Positions 10,501 to 20,905 of a stretch of 64,000 nt of DNA are shown piece after piece. The DNA comes from Undaria pinnatifida. Lineage: Eukaryota; Sar; Phaeophyceae; Laminariales; Alariaceae. Positions within the stretch are counted from its first letter, which is position 1. The number at the start of each line of letters is the position of its first letter. The notes under the pieces are model-generated. The model searched no databases. It saw only the letters and a list, made by a program, of their open reading frames with translations, and was not told the origin of the DNA. The position numbers and the translations under genes are program-made. The DNA is taken from contig JABAKD010000003.1 of assembly GCA_012845835.1 (NCBI GenBank), forward strand, positions 1,177,984 through 1,241,983, in the 5' to 3' direction.

Positions 10501-12670
10501 TTACGAGCTGTGATGTCCAAACAGAGGGTGGTGCCGTCGGAGGTTGCAGATGCTGCTGCTGCTTCCAAGGCAGCTGCAAGAGCTCCTCCTACTCTTCCCC
10601 CCTCGTCTATAATTCCACCTCATCTCTGCAAGCCACAACCACCAGCCAATTTTCCTCCGTCTTGAACTGCTGCTGCTGCTCAGCCGTCACCGGTGCCGTC
10701 CAGGACGTCACCGGAGTCGGCACAGCCGTCACCAGTGTGGACGTCAAGGGCGTCACCTGGGCCGGCACAGCCGTCGCTGGTGCCGTTAAGGGCGTCACCA
10801 GGCCTGGCACAGCCAACGCAGTCACAGTCGTTGCCGTTGTCACACCAGGAACAGCACCAGCACCCGACTCTTAGTCATCAACTCCCCCGAGGACTGATGG
10901 ACTATTTCTCAGGAACTGGTGATGGTGACGAGCAACAACAACTGGGGCGCACGCGGGCACAGACTGCTCGCAACCAGTCAGGACTTGACAGACCACAGAC
11001 TGTAAATGACGGCGTAGCTCAACTGGGACGCGCCAGGGGGCAAACCGCGCGCAATCAGGGGGGTATGCAACATGGACTGTTGTCTCTGATGGCTGCGCGG
11101 GAGGGTATTGGTCATGTACTGTACTATCAAGCCCCACCTCACAAGAACCCTCCCCTACCTTCGCGCCCGGTGAGCTCTTGACGCCGAGCTCGCACTCGGA
11201 AGCGCTCACCGACGAATTTTACGATCTCTGGATTCAGGCCATGGAGAAAGAATATGGTGGCCTGGAGAACGCGGGTACTTTCGGTGCGATTAGCAACCAA
11301 ACGGCCTGAATGTTCTTTCGGCGAAGTGGGTGTACGGTTGGAAATCGAATGATATTGGTTTTGCGACCTGGGCTAAGGCGAGGTTGGTAGCGAGGGGTTG
11401 CGGGCAGCGTGAAGGTATCGATTTCTTTGAGACATATGCCCCGACGCCTACGGCGTCTTGCATCCGCTTGTTGGGTGCTATTGCTTGCGAGTTGGATTCG
11501 GATCTTTGTCATTTCGGTGCAGAGCAGGCTTTTGTTCAAACCTAGACAAAGATTTTTTCATGTGATGAGATGTCTGGTAAGGTAGTAGGCTTGAACCGCA
11601 GTCTCTACGGCTTGAAACAAGCGTCAAGATCGTGGCGCAACCACTTGCTATCGCACATGAAGAGTTTTGGTTTTGAGGAGAGTCTAGCAGACGCGTGTGT
11701 CTTGCGCTTGGTCTGGAACTTGACAGTAGTTCATGTGGACGATTTCTTCGCAGTGGGACGGAAGGCTAGATGCGATCAGTTCTGCGAAGACTTAAACCGC
11801 CTAGTGCCGATTAACAACCTTGGCGAGCTAAGGTGGTATGCTGGCTGCCAGTATTCTAAAGATCGGGATGCTGGCACTTTGACGATCTCGCAGCAAGCTT
11901 TCGATGAAAACACAGCTTCGAAGTTCGGTGATAGTTCGGGTAGGAGAAACCCGCTTGAAAAGGGCCTTCAACTCGAAGAGTTCGATGCGACTGAACCCGA
12001 GAGCGACTGGCCTTGCCGCGGACTGGTAGGGTGCTTGATGTGGCTTGCTAATCAGACACGTCCGGATACTGCGAAGGCAGTGAGAGCGGTAGCCAGGTAC
12101 ACCAACTCGTCCAGGGAGATACACTGGAAGACGGCGGTTGGAATTTTAGAGTATGTTTTTTCACGAGTGATTTTGGCATTACTTTAGAGAGTCAGTGGAC
12201 TGGAGCTGGTTGCGTATGCGGGTGCAGACTACGCCAGCAAAGCCACTGATAAGAGGTCGGTTGCCGGTGGGGCTGTCATGTGCGCAGGGGCATGCGTGTG
12301 CTGGTTTTCGAGGACTCAAAAGTGCGTGACGCTTTCGACCACAGAAGTCGAGTACGTAGTAGTGGCAGACACCATCAAGGAGGTGGTTTTCTTGCGGTAC
12401 GTGTGGAGTTTTATTTTGCCTGGTCTTGGTTCTGCATGCATCACGGTTTTCGAGGACAACAAGGGGGCAAGGCACCTGGCTCATAACCCGGTGTGCGCTT
12501 CGAATTCGAAACACATCGACATTAGGCACCACTTCCTACGAGAGCTTGTATCCAGGGGAGAGTTTGACATTGTCACCGTAGAGTCTGAGCAGCGACACGC
12601 AGACTTCCTGACGAAGGCACTCGCCGGTCCAGTTTTTCGTTTTCACCAGGATTTTGTGATGAACATTTGA
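10501..12670 (+). mobile_element. Copia linker, reverse transcriptase and RNase H part (plus)
   Basis: A Pro/Ser/Gln-rich linker (10600-10900) is followed by RT pieces: ARLVARGCGQ, LNRSLYGLKQASRSW and VVHVDDFFAVG (11200-11900). RNase H pieces follow, with KCVTLSTTEVEYV (12310-12360) and SNSKHIDIRHHFLRE (12490-12545). The order is canonical for Ty1/copia. It is a broken fossil. Gag and integrase parts of the same family lie on the opposite strand to the left. Confidence 0.85.
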
Positions 12671-12742
12671 TTTTGGGAGAATGGTACAATATCTCATGAT
12701 TTAGTTCGCTAGGTTCGCTGCTTCTACTGTTTAACAACGATA

Positions 12743-13075
12743 TATGAGATTTTTGGGACTTGGCGACGGCAACGGTTTTTGGTAAACTACCCGGGGTCAT
12801 CCCTGCGTAATGAGTCTATGGTTTTTTCAACTAGCCCCGTAATGAGACCCAGCTGAACCAAATCGTTTAGTTTTTGTCCTGCAGGGAGAGGTCACGATAC
12901 GGAGTATATTATGAGCTGGAAGTATGAGATTTTTGGGGCTTGGGGACGGCAACGGTTTATGGTAAACTACCCGGGGTCATCCCTGCGTGATCAGTCTATG
13001 GTTTTTTCAACTAGCCCCGTAATGAGATCCAGCTGAGCCAAATCGTTTAGTTTTCATCCTGCAAGGAGGGGTCAC
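12743..13075 (+). repeat. Two-copy tandem repeat, period 180 bp
   Basis: Two copies of a block starting TATGAGATTTTTGGG (12743 and 12923) share CGGCAACGGTTT, TACCCGGGGTCATCCCTGCG and GTTTTTTCAACTAGCCCCGT. They lie between the RNase H part and the 3' LTR of the Copia mosaic. No coding potential is visible. Confidence 0.85.
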
Positions 13076-13876
13076 GCCCATCTGTTATCGCTTGTGCGGG
13101 GTAGGATTCGCTTGACCACTTAAGAGGATTATGGCTCGCAAAGTAGGAAAAAGGTTTCAAACTCGACGAGTTCGGTACGCCTAAACCCAAGGGCGACTAA
13201 CTTTTTCGCGAGCTGATTTGAACTGTTTCTTGACGGATTATTCTGCATATATTAGTTGGATTTTGGTACTTTTGAGAGTGCATGGTATTTAGGGAGGCAT
13301 GTAAACACTGTTTCTTGACTTTTGAAATAATACTTTTCACGATTGCGTTGTCTTGTACCTGGTATGGCGTTGTTTTGCTCTGGATCCGAGCATTTCGAAT
13401 CTGAATGGATTTTTAGTATGTACTCAGCCGGGAGGCATTTGTCTAATTCGAAATTGAGTTTAGAGACTGATATCCGATCACACTTATTGGCATCCCTTTT
13501 CTATGGAGCCGACAACTGTTTTATAAGGAAGGCTGAGTGCTGATCATCGGGCCGATGTTTGAGTTTTCGGATTTTTGAAATTTGGATTTCAGATTTGAGT
13601 TTTCGGTCTATGGATTTCGGATTTGATTTTTGGTTTTGGCCTTAGGATTTTACGACTTAGATCTTAGGTTCGCAAAAATTGATGTTGGATACTGTCCCTG
13701 AACTAATTGTGTCTCTAGATTATGGAGTGCTTTCCAAGAACTATGGTGCTGCAATCTTTCTCGTCACAGTAGTACTGGGAAAATATTGATTGACCGTATT
13801 TTTCATTGAATCGTTTTACCCTGATGATTTGATAATAATATAGCATCAAGCAGTATCATTTACGAAGCAGGGGGGC
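13076..13876. other. 3' non-coding tail of the Copia mosaic
   Basis: AT-rich and without a recognisable domain. A purine-rich stretch (GCAGGGGGG, 13868-13875) lies next to the 3' LTR and fits a polypurine tract. Confidence 0.5.
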
Positions 13877-14173
13877 TGTTGATTGTATGCTTGGATATGA
13901 TTCGGATATGGTTGCGGTTGAATATAGAAGGGGTTTCCAGTGATAGGTTGGCTACATTGTAGCGGTATATCGGGATGGTGGAATTACTCTGGGAATTTCG
14001 CCGTCACTCCCCGTTGTGCTTCTCTACCGAGTGAGTCTTCCTCTCTTCACGATGTGCCTCGACTAGGAGCAGCGTAATATATACGTACTTTACTTGTCTT
14101 CATACCGGTGACTCCACTACTCCACTACTGTTCGCTCAACGGGTGAGCCCTCTACGCTTCGTAGGGATCAACA
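13877..14173 (+). repeat. LTR copy C (3' LTR) of the Copia mosaic
   Basis: A 297-bp LTR with ends TGTTGAT and ATCAACA, which are exact inverted repeats. A purine-rich tract sits immediately to the left. It defines the ends of this LTR family. Confidence 0.85.
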
Positions 14174-15242
14174 AACAGTGTATCTGCTGTCTTCGCTTCG
14201 CGGGTGCTATCACGTTGTCCAAATCGGACGCATCCCCGCAATCAATATTATCCGGAGTGTCTCTACCATGACTGCTGACAGTGCCGTGTGTATTTTTTAC
14301 TTACGAGACTAAAATATTATTTACTGGTAGTATTTTTTCGTTTCGGACTATGCGCATAGCGGAAAAGGTCGATGTTTAGTGTTCTTCATGTCCGGCTGAA
14401 AGTCCAACTTCAGATAAAAAATAGGCCCCGACACTATCTTCTTTCAGGATGTACTACTACTGCACCAAAAAATAAGAAATCTGTCATTAGAAGAATGGAC
14501 AAATAAATACAAAAAATAAAATACCGGAAAAGGATAGGGGTGCTGTGTGTGGTGGTAATAACATGCCTTTGCAACATTTTTTTGTCTTCATCCCATTTAT
14601 TATCCTCGCACCACTCTCGCGCTCCCTCCCAGTAATAAATCAGATCCGGGGTCACATACCGGGCCCTCCTCCCCCCTCCCCACTTCGGCATGTGCCTTCA
14701 TTTTTATCGCGAGAAGAAGTCAGCATTTTCTTCCCTCGTCGACTCGCGTCGAATTGTACCTACCCACGCTGCTAGACGCTCTCAGCAGTTGATCCCTTTT
14801 TTCTTTTTACATTTTTGCAACTCAAGTCAAATCTCATTAAGGTGGGAATCGAACTCAAGGACAAACAAACGTTAGTAGTATTCGAGCGTATCCACTAGAC
14901 CACCGGGGCGACCGGCTGGCAATTGAATAAAGCAAAACAGGATCTTTGCATAGAGATTACATTGCCCGAAAATGTATGGTATTACGATGGTTGACGCCGC
15001 GTTAACCAGAGAGGTGTTGCCTATGGTGTCAGTCAACATTATTAACTGATGGAGCCTGTCCTGTGACCACGGACTTAATTATGCGAGTTGATGTGAGAAC
15101 AACAACAACAACAAAACTGCTGCTCTTGAAGCTCGGAATTTGAAAACAGCGTACCAGGTATATATCGTCGACTACTCTTACAGAATATATACTGCTGTAA
15201 CATCGATTGCTCGCGCACACGACATGTTGTCAAGAAGATACC
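14174..15242. other. Non-coding stretch with a tRNA-like piece
   Basis: I see no gene. On the minus strand near 14833-14910 there is a tRNA-like piece with an A-box-like GGTGGTCTAGTGGATACGC and a B-box-like GAGTTCGATTCCC. It lacks pairable acceptor or T stems and is probably a decayed tRNA or tRNA-derived SINE head. Confidence 0.45.
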
Positions 15243-15260
15243 TATTACTATTACTACTAT

Positions 15261-15318
<58 letters not shown>

Positions 15319-15430
15319 GCTACTGCTACTGCTACTACTACTACCACTACTACTGCTACTACTGCTACTATTACAACTGCTACTACTACTACTACTATTA
15401 CAACTGCTACTACTACTACTACTACTACTG

Positions 15431-15461
<31 letters not shown>

Positions 15462-15462
15462 A
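15243..15462. repeat. Long interrupted (CTA)n microsatellite
   Basis: About 220 bp of CTA/TAC triplets with scattered CTG, TTA and CAA variants. Frames on both strands run open through it (poly-Leu, poly-Tyr, poly-Ser, poly-Val), which is expected of a stop-free triplet tract and is not evidence of a gene. Confidence 0.95.
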
Positions 15463-15761
15463 GGTTGCTGCTGTGCCATCGATTAGTATGCCACGCGTTG
15501 ACCCGTTCTCAGAAAAAGAACTGCCCAGAAATCCAAAATCCAAAATCGTCGCCGCGACTCTCGGATGTGTTTCTTACCTCCCGTACGTAGTACGCGTCCA
15601 CGACCAGGTATAGGGGACGGATAAGGAAGGCGTTGGACAGCGCCCTTTGAACAAAGTGATTTGACCGAGAAATCCTACAGCACTGCCCCCATTGAGCTAC
15701 TCAATCACTCAATCACTCAGTAGCTCAGTGGGTAGTGCTACATATATGTGTTAGACTACCA

Positions 15762-15887
15762 AAATAACCCTTCATAATGTCGTCAGCGCGCACGCTTGAA
15801 AATGACAAATATGAAGTCGGTGAGAATCGAACTCACGACACATAACAGTACCCACTATCACGTGACTCGGTAACTGATTGGGTTATT
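15762..15887 (-). mobile_element. Candidate tRNA-derived SINE, copy 1
   Basis: Read on the minus strand, a tRNA-like head with B box GAGTTCGATTCTCACCGA is followed by a body, CATATTTG...CAAGCGTGCGCGCTGACGACATTATGAAGGGTTAT. Head and body align with copy 2 at 16018-16150. A head in tRNA style plus a shared non-tRNA body is the layout of a Pol III SINE. A further A-box-like piece (TAGCTCAGTGGGTAGTGC, 15721-15738, plus) lies next to it. Boundaries are approximate. Confidence 0.5.
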
Positions 15888-16017
15888 CTAAAAAAACAAT
15901 CAAATATGTGTTTGAGTTCGTTAATTAATTATCACCGACTTCGTAAGAGGGATCTTCGGAGCTATCCCCTCTCCACGTACAGCTACGGTTAGTAGTACTC
16001 AGGAGAACAATAACAAC

Positions 16018-16150
16018 TATCATAACCATTCACAATGTCTCCAGCGCGCACGCTCCTGAATACCAAATATGATCTCGGTGAGAATCGTACTCACTACACA
16101 TCCTTCGTTGGTTACATAGCACTATACCCACTGAGCCGAAAGGAAACGAC
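16018..16150 (-). mobile_element. Candidate tRNA-derived SINE, copy 2
   Basis: The minus-strand head has A box GGCTCAGTGGGTATAGTGC and B box GAGTACGATTCTC at about tRNA spacing. The body CATATTTGG...AGGAGCGTGCGCGCTGGAGACATTGTGAATGG is shared with copy 1. Its A box is better preserved than in copy 1. No poly-A tail is visible. Confidence 0.5.
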
Positions 16151-16665
16151 ACACAGCAGTAGTAGCTGCGATAGGGCAAGCGCTTGGAGGCGGCCATGAA
16201 AAAAGCATCGTCGGGAAGGATTAGATTCCAATTCGGAAAATATGCCAATTTGGAAATGTTGTCCCTTATTTATTATTTCAAGCTCTACATATGCCAAGAT
16301 CCAAGAATAGCTCGGGCGTATACCGCCCAAAATACACAAAAAAGCGCACTTCTCGCTTGTCTCGCTCAGCGTTTATCCGCGTTCATGTCGAGGTGCGGAA
16401 CGGATGCGGCAGGGCGAGGGGCGTTGGAGCCGCCCCCCGAAGACGGCGCTCGAACGAAACTATTTAACCGAGAATTCCTGTTCCGAGGATCGCATACTGA
16501 GGCCGAGACGGTAAAAAAGTCCTGACCGAATCCCCGAAAAAAAGAATGATCATACATATATTTATATATTTATATGGGCCATCTTCCTGCAAATAATATC
16601 CCGGGACAAAAGGAATATTCTTCCACGGTGTGCAGTTTTAATAATAGCGTCAACATGCAACTAAC
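16151..16665. other. Non-coding stretch
   Basis: A 113-codon plus-strand frame (16184-16525) overlaps a shorter minus-strand frame and resembles no family I know. I see no splice or start context that supports it. Confidence 0.4.
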
Positions 16666-17093
16666 TGTTACAAGGCTTAGTTTGGGTAAGCTATTGGCTA
16701 GCCTTTTGCAAGTTTAGTGGTCAAACGGACTAATACCCCGCTAACTACTTAACAAATGTCAAACGGACTAATACCCCGCTAACTCCTTAACAAATGGCGT
16801 CGTTGACAGACCATGGGTTTTTGGGGTCGTGCTTTCGATTCCCACCATCCACAATAATAAACTTTTGCAGACTTTCCCCATGTCGAACTTGAAAAGTACT
16901 CTCCCCGCTATCCCCAGGAAACGAAACCACTTGGATATTGACACGTCCGCCGGTATATCCGGCCGACCTGCTATCCCGCCGTCTCAGGGAGGGAGAGTAT
17001 TATAGCGCTTAGTCTGGGTAAGATATTATTGGTTAACCTTTTGCAAGTGGTCAGACAGACTATATTGTCTAATACTCCACTAATTCCTTAACT
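16666..17093 (+). mobile_element. TRIM-like miniature LTR element (family S1), copy alpha
   Basis: The left LTR is 16666-16792 and contains an internal 38-bp duplication. A diverged primer-binding-like site TGGCGTCGTTGACAGACC (16795-16812) follows. A coreless internal region carries a B-box-like TCGATTCCCACC, then purine tract AGGGAGGGAGAG (16986-16997), then the right LTR (16998-17093). No coding capacity is seen. Another partial LTR follows at 17101-17165. It is older than the copy at 54946-55314, since its LTRs are diverged. Confidence 0.75.
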
Positions 17094-17269
17094 TTTTTTT
17101 TGGCTATTGGTTAACCTTTTGCAAGTGGTCAAACGCACTTACTAATACCCCACTAATTCCTCAACAAATTGTCATTTTAAATGTGTCAAGTTAATTTTAA
17201 ATTTATTAAGGACTAAGGAACTAGTGGGGTAGTAGTCCGTTTGACCACTTGCGAAAGAAGGTTAACATT

Positions 17270-17663
17270 TGTTAAGGAATTAGTGGGGTATTAGTCCGTT
17301 TGACCACTTGCAAAATGTTAACCAATAGCTTACCCACGAACTAAGCCTTATAACACGCTTCCCCCCTGAAACGGCGGGATAGCAGGTCGGCCGGATATAC
17401 GGGTGGACGTGTCAATATCCAAGCGGTTTCATTTCCTGGGTATACCGCGGAGAGTAATATTTTTCAAGTTGGACATGGGGAAAGTCGTAAAAGTTTTTTA
17501 GTGTGGATGGTAGGATTCGAACCCACGACCCAAAAACTCATGGTCCTGCCGACGACGCCATTTGTTAAGGAATTTGTGGGGTATACTATAGTCCGTTTGA
17601 CCGCTTGCAAAAAAAGGTCAACCAATAACAGCCTACTTAAACTAAGCCTTACCAGCTATAACA
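17270..17663 (-). mobile_element. TRIM-like miniature LTR element (family S1), copy beta
   Basis: This copy is inverted relative to alpha. LTRs are 17270-17355 and 17563-17663. The purine tract reads on the minus strand next to 17356. The primer-binding-like site is exactly TGGCGTCGTCGGCAGGAC (17543-17560, minus). A partial LTR at 17205-17268 separates it from alpha, so alpha and beta form an inverted pair around an AT-rich centre near 17166-17205. No coding capacity is seen. Confidence 0.8.
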
Positions 17664-18515
17664 CGAGCAACTGCATACACTGGTCCACATCACAACTCTA
17701 GTTTACTGGCAATCCCAAAGGACGATATTTCACAGCTCCACCCCTTCCTCTCCTTCCAAGCCCCCATTCCCCGACCCGTTTACGATTTCTACATCGGTCG
17801 TTGTTATTTCGCCGCGTTTTCGCGTGTGCAAGTTGGTGTGTCTAATCGCCGTGTTGTGAAGCGCACGTGGGTACGTCCACTGCGATTTATTCAAGATCAC
17901 TCATGTCGGGGTCTTGGCACAGGGAGAGGTGTGCGCCCAAAACACCCCACCATATTATCACCGCTCGCTTTGCTTTTGGTGCTTTTTATTCAGAATCGCA
18001 CGGACCAGATTATTATTTATTAATACCAGGTAGTTGGATTTCCGCACAAGGGTCGGCGTCTTGGCACATATCGGCGGTTTGTCACCCCTGTGCGAAAATA
18101 ATCTGAGAACGGAATCATTTCAAAAGACGACCGCACAGGGTGCCAAGACCCCGATACTTGGGAAGGGTAGACGGTAGATTAGAACTATAGACTGCCTCAA
18201 CGTCGACGCTAATGAGGGTTGGTGTATCCCAGGTTCGACTCGCGACCGCAACAAAAGCTTCTCTTCTTGTCATCCGTAGCGTGTAGTACAAGCGAGGTTG
18301 GGGAAAGGTTCGACGGCGAGCCAAGCGACGGCAAAAACATAGAATCACCGTTGCGAGGCAAACGAGCGGTGTTTCTACGGGAGGAACAAGAGTCGGCGGT
18401 GATTATTTGTTGGCGGGAAGCGAATTTGCCCGTACCTCTGTCTCACCAGAATCTGCGGAGACTCCACGACCACTCTTACTTAGTCGGTCTCCTGCACTAC
18501 TTGCATTTTGCGTGG
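17664..18515. other. Non-coding stretch
   Basis: Short frames on both strands, none recognised. GGTCTTGGCAC-type phrases recur at 17909, 18054 and, inverted, 18139 (GGTGCCAAGACCCCG), suggesting a small decayed inverted repeat. Confidence 0.4.
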
Positions 18516-19350
18516 AAGCTCATGAAAGCTCCCGTGGAAGCTTTCACCGAATCCATGGAAGTTCCCATGGAAGATATGGAAGCTATGGAAGCTTCCATGG
18601 AAGCTTCCATGGGAGATATGGAAGCTTTCACGGAAGTAACTTCCACTGGAGCTTCCATGAAAGCTTCCACGAAAGCTTCCATGGAAGTAACTTCCACGAA
18701 AGCTTCCATGAAAGCTTCCATGGAAGCTTCCATAGCTTCCATGAAAGCTTCCATGGAAGATTTCATGGAAAATTCCGTGGAAGCTTCCACGTGGAAGCTT
18801 CCATGGAAGATATGGAAGCTTCCACGTAAGTAACTTCCACGGGAGCTTCCACGAAAGCTTCCACGAAAGCTTCCATGGAAGTAACTTCCACGCTTCCGTG
18901 GAAGGTGCTGCTTCTGTGGAAGCTTTCATGGAAGCTGCCGTGGAAGTTGCTTCCGTGTAAGCTTCCGTGGAACCTTTCATGGAATTTTCCGTGGAAGTTG
19001 CTTCTGTGGAAGCTTTCATGGAAGCTTCCGTGGAAGTGGCTTTCATGGAAGCTTCCGTGGAAGCTTTCATGGAAGTTTCCGTGGAAGTTGCTTCCGTGGA
19101 ATCTTTCATGGAAGCTTCCGTGGAAGTTGCTTCTGTGGCAGCTTCCGTGGAAGCTTTCATGGTAGCTTCCGTGGAACTTGCTTCCGTGAAAGCTTTTGTG
19201 GAAGATTCCTTGGAAGTTGCTTCCGTGGAAGCTTCCGTGGAAGTTGCTTCCGTGGAAGCTTTCGTGGAAGCTTCCGAGGAAGTTGCTTCCGTGCAAGCTT
19301 CCGTGGAAGCTTCCATAAAAGCTTCCACGGAAGCTTCTACAGCATGGAAG
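18516..19350. repeat. Palindromic GAAGCTTCCATG satellite, cluster 2
   Basis: A dense array of GGAAGCTTCC and TTCCATGGAA words. The left half uses mainly ATG-type 12-bp units (GAAGCTTCCATG). The right half (from about 18900) uses GTG-type units of 12 and 15 bp (GAAGCTTCCGTG, GAAGTTGCTTCCGTG). Unit lengths are nearly all multiples of three, so long frames remain open on both strands (282 codons on minus, 137 on plus, with M/V-E-A-S type repeats). I take it as a satellite, not a gene. Confidence 0.9.
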
Positions 19351-19559
19351 CGTGAAAGCTTCCACCAAAAATACAGATAGTGCAGGTGGCCCTACTTAGT
19401 GCAGCAAGACACGATATCCAACACCTCTGGAACTGCTACCACCGCTCATACAAATATTCACGAGAAGATATGGCTTTGCCGCGGTAGAAAGTGTACCTAC
19501 GACATATGTACGCACCTGTATTGTATGGTGTGGTGTGCCGTGTGTATTGATCCACAAAT

Positions 19560-19790
19560 TACACTGCTGCTGTGGTGTTGCTGCTGCTGTTGTTGTTGCT
19601 GCTGTTGCTGTTTGTTGCAATTATTGTTGCTGCTGATTCACAGCCCCTGCTACTGCTGCTTGCTGCTGCTACGAACAACACTACCACGAAGGCTACCACA
19701 CGTAATACTACTGCCCACTGCTGCCGTGCTGCTGCTGCTGCTGTTGCTGCCGGCTACCTTTACTACTACCGTCGTCGTCGCCGCCGCTGT
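19560..19790. repeat. CTG/GTT-rich triplet tract
   Basis: Imperfect CTG, TTG and GTC triplets, densest at 19564-19625 and 19720-19750. It encodes poly-Leu or poly-Cys in one direction and poly-Gln in the other. Confidence 0.7.
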
Positions 19791-19802
19791 AGGCCAGGCA
19801 CC

Positions 19803-20069
19803 ATGGGTTGGAACACCTGGATCTACTGCTGCAAGCCAAACGCCATGAGTGAGAGAACCTTGACCACCCTCGCAATGATACAGGTGGAAATGGGGATGCG
19901 CACGGTAGTAGTGTTGTATGAAGCTGCCGAGCCCGTCGGGGGCAGGGTGATGGAGATTTTCCGCTCGGAAGAGGGCAAGGCATTTTGGACGGATATCGGG
20001 ATGCGCTCTCTGAGCTTGCGTCCAAGGCGTCGCGCTGGCGCCCCAGGTAGAGCCGCGAGCCCTGGGTGA
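19803..20069 (+). CDS. Doubtful 88-codon open frame
   Basis: A frame starts at ATG 19803 (context CACCATGG, a good start context) and has mixed residue composition (GWNTWIYCCKPN near the start, ELASK-type codons read on other frames). It follows a triplet-repeat tract and precedes no recognisable exon. I know no family for it. A minus-strand frame overlaps it and is equally open, so this could easily be chance. Confidence 0.2.
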   Translation: MGWNTWIYCCKPNAMSERTLTTLAMIQVEMGMRTVVVLYEAAEPVGGRVMEIFRSEEGKAFWTDIGMRSLSLRPRRRAGAPGRAASPG

Positions 20070-20439
20070 CGAAAGGTGCTGGTTCTTTAGGTTTTTGTTG
20101 AGGATGTGGTTGTTTGTCGCCGTACTGTGTTTGGTCGCTGTCTTGCTGTGCTTGCGTGTTGTCTTGTTGTACTTGCAGCGGTTTTCACGGAAGTTTTGTC
20201 AACCGTTCAGCCTGAAAACCGGAGTTCAAGCAGTATCGACCGTTCAATCGATCGAACTCACATCTGACGCACAAACAGTATATGCTCTATCGTTTAAAGT
20301 GGGACGATGCTGGTGTTGGCGATGAAGTTGGAGTTGGTGTTGGTGTTGGCGTTGGTTGATCTTGATGTTGACATTGATGTGAACGTTATGTTTTCACGGG
20401 TTCCCAAGAGCTCCTTTCGTGATTGCAATGGGTTGACTC

Positions 20440-20905
20440 CCTTGACCGTTGTCAAGAATTCCCATGGGTTCCCATGGTAATTACACGTGTTCCCTCGGCT
20501 CCCCATAGGAACCACGGCAACTCCCAGGAATTCCCGTCGTCGTGGGTCCCCATGGCTATTTTCGTCCATAGATTTTCATGGGTTTCCATAAATTCCTATG
20601 GACTCCCATGGATTCCCATGAAGTTTCCACACATTGCCGTGGGAGCACATATTATTTGGATTTTCATGGGTTCCCATAGGTTTCCATGAATTCCCATGGA
20701 TTCCCATGGATTCCCATAAAATTCCCACACATTGCCGTGGGAGCACATATTATTTGCCATGGGATTATTTAGGAGCCCAAGGGGACCGTCATGGATTCCT
20801 TGGCAGTTGCCAAGGGCATGGCAATTGCAGGGGTTGATTCGGGTTTTCATGGGAACCCGTGGCAATTCCCATGGATTCCGGCGGTGAGTTCCCATGGCAC
20901 CCCCA
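20440..20905. repeat. Palindromic ATTCCCATGG satellite
   Basis: Degenerate 10-12-bp units around CCATGG (GGGTTCCCATGG, GATTCCCATGG, GGCAATTCCCATGG). A 99-bp block starting CACACATTGCCGTGGGAGCA is duplicated (starts near 20629 and 20728). It shares the CCATGG palindrome with the GAAGCTTCCATG satellite 1.1 kb to the left but has a different partner word. Confidence 0.85.

Larger units (their letters stand above)
4722..14173. mobile_element. Rearranged, broken Ty1/copia LTR-retrotransposon mosaic
   Basis: This fossil region holds three LTR copies of one family (4722-5027 plus, 9579 to about 9872 minus, 13877-14173 plus) and scattered Copia polyprotein parts on both strands. Gag is recognisable at about 5470-5870 (plus), 6200-6650 (minus) and 8850-9520 (minus). 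The CCHC knuckle and protease lie near 8230-8720 (minus), integrase near 7000-7580 (minus), reverse transcriptase at about 11200-11900 (plus) and RNase H at about 12280-12660 (plus). Part order and strand changes need at least one inversion or more than one nested copy. It is heavily broken, with ten or more interruptions, and is older than the 45.9-52.7 kb element because its LTRs differ more. Confidence 0.85.

Noticed and set aside
15075-15613. Long open frames (poly-Val, poly-Leu, poly-Tyr) around 15.2-15.5 kb
   Set aside because: They are the six readings of a CTA triplet tract, with no start context or flanking exon.
18480-19368. A 282-codon minus frame with M-E-A-S type repeats as a gene
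   Set aside because: Overlapping frames on both strands are equally open because the satellite unit lacks stops. Kept only as a finding about period three.
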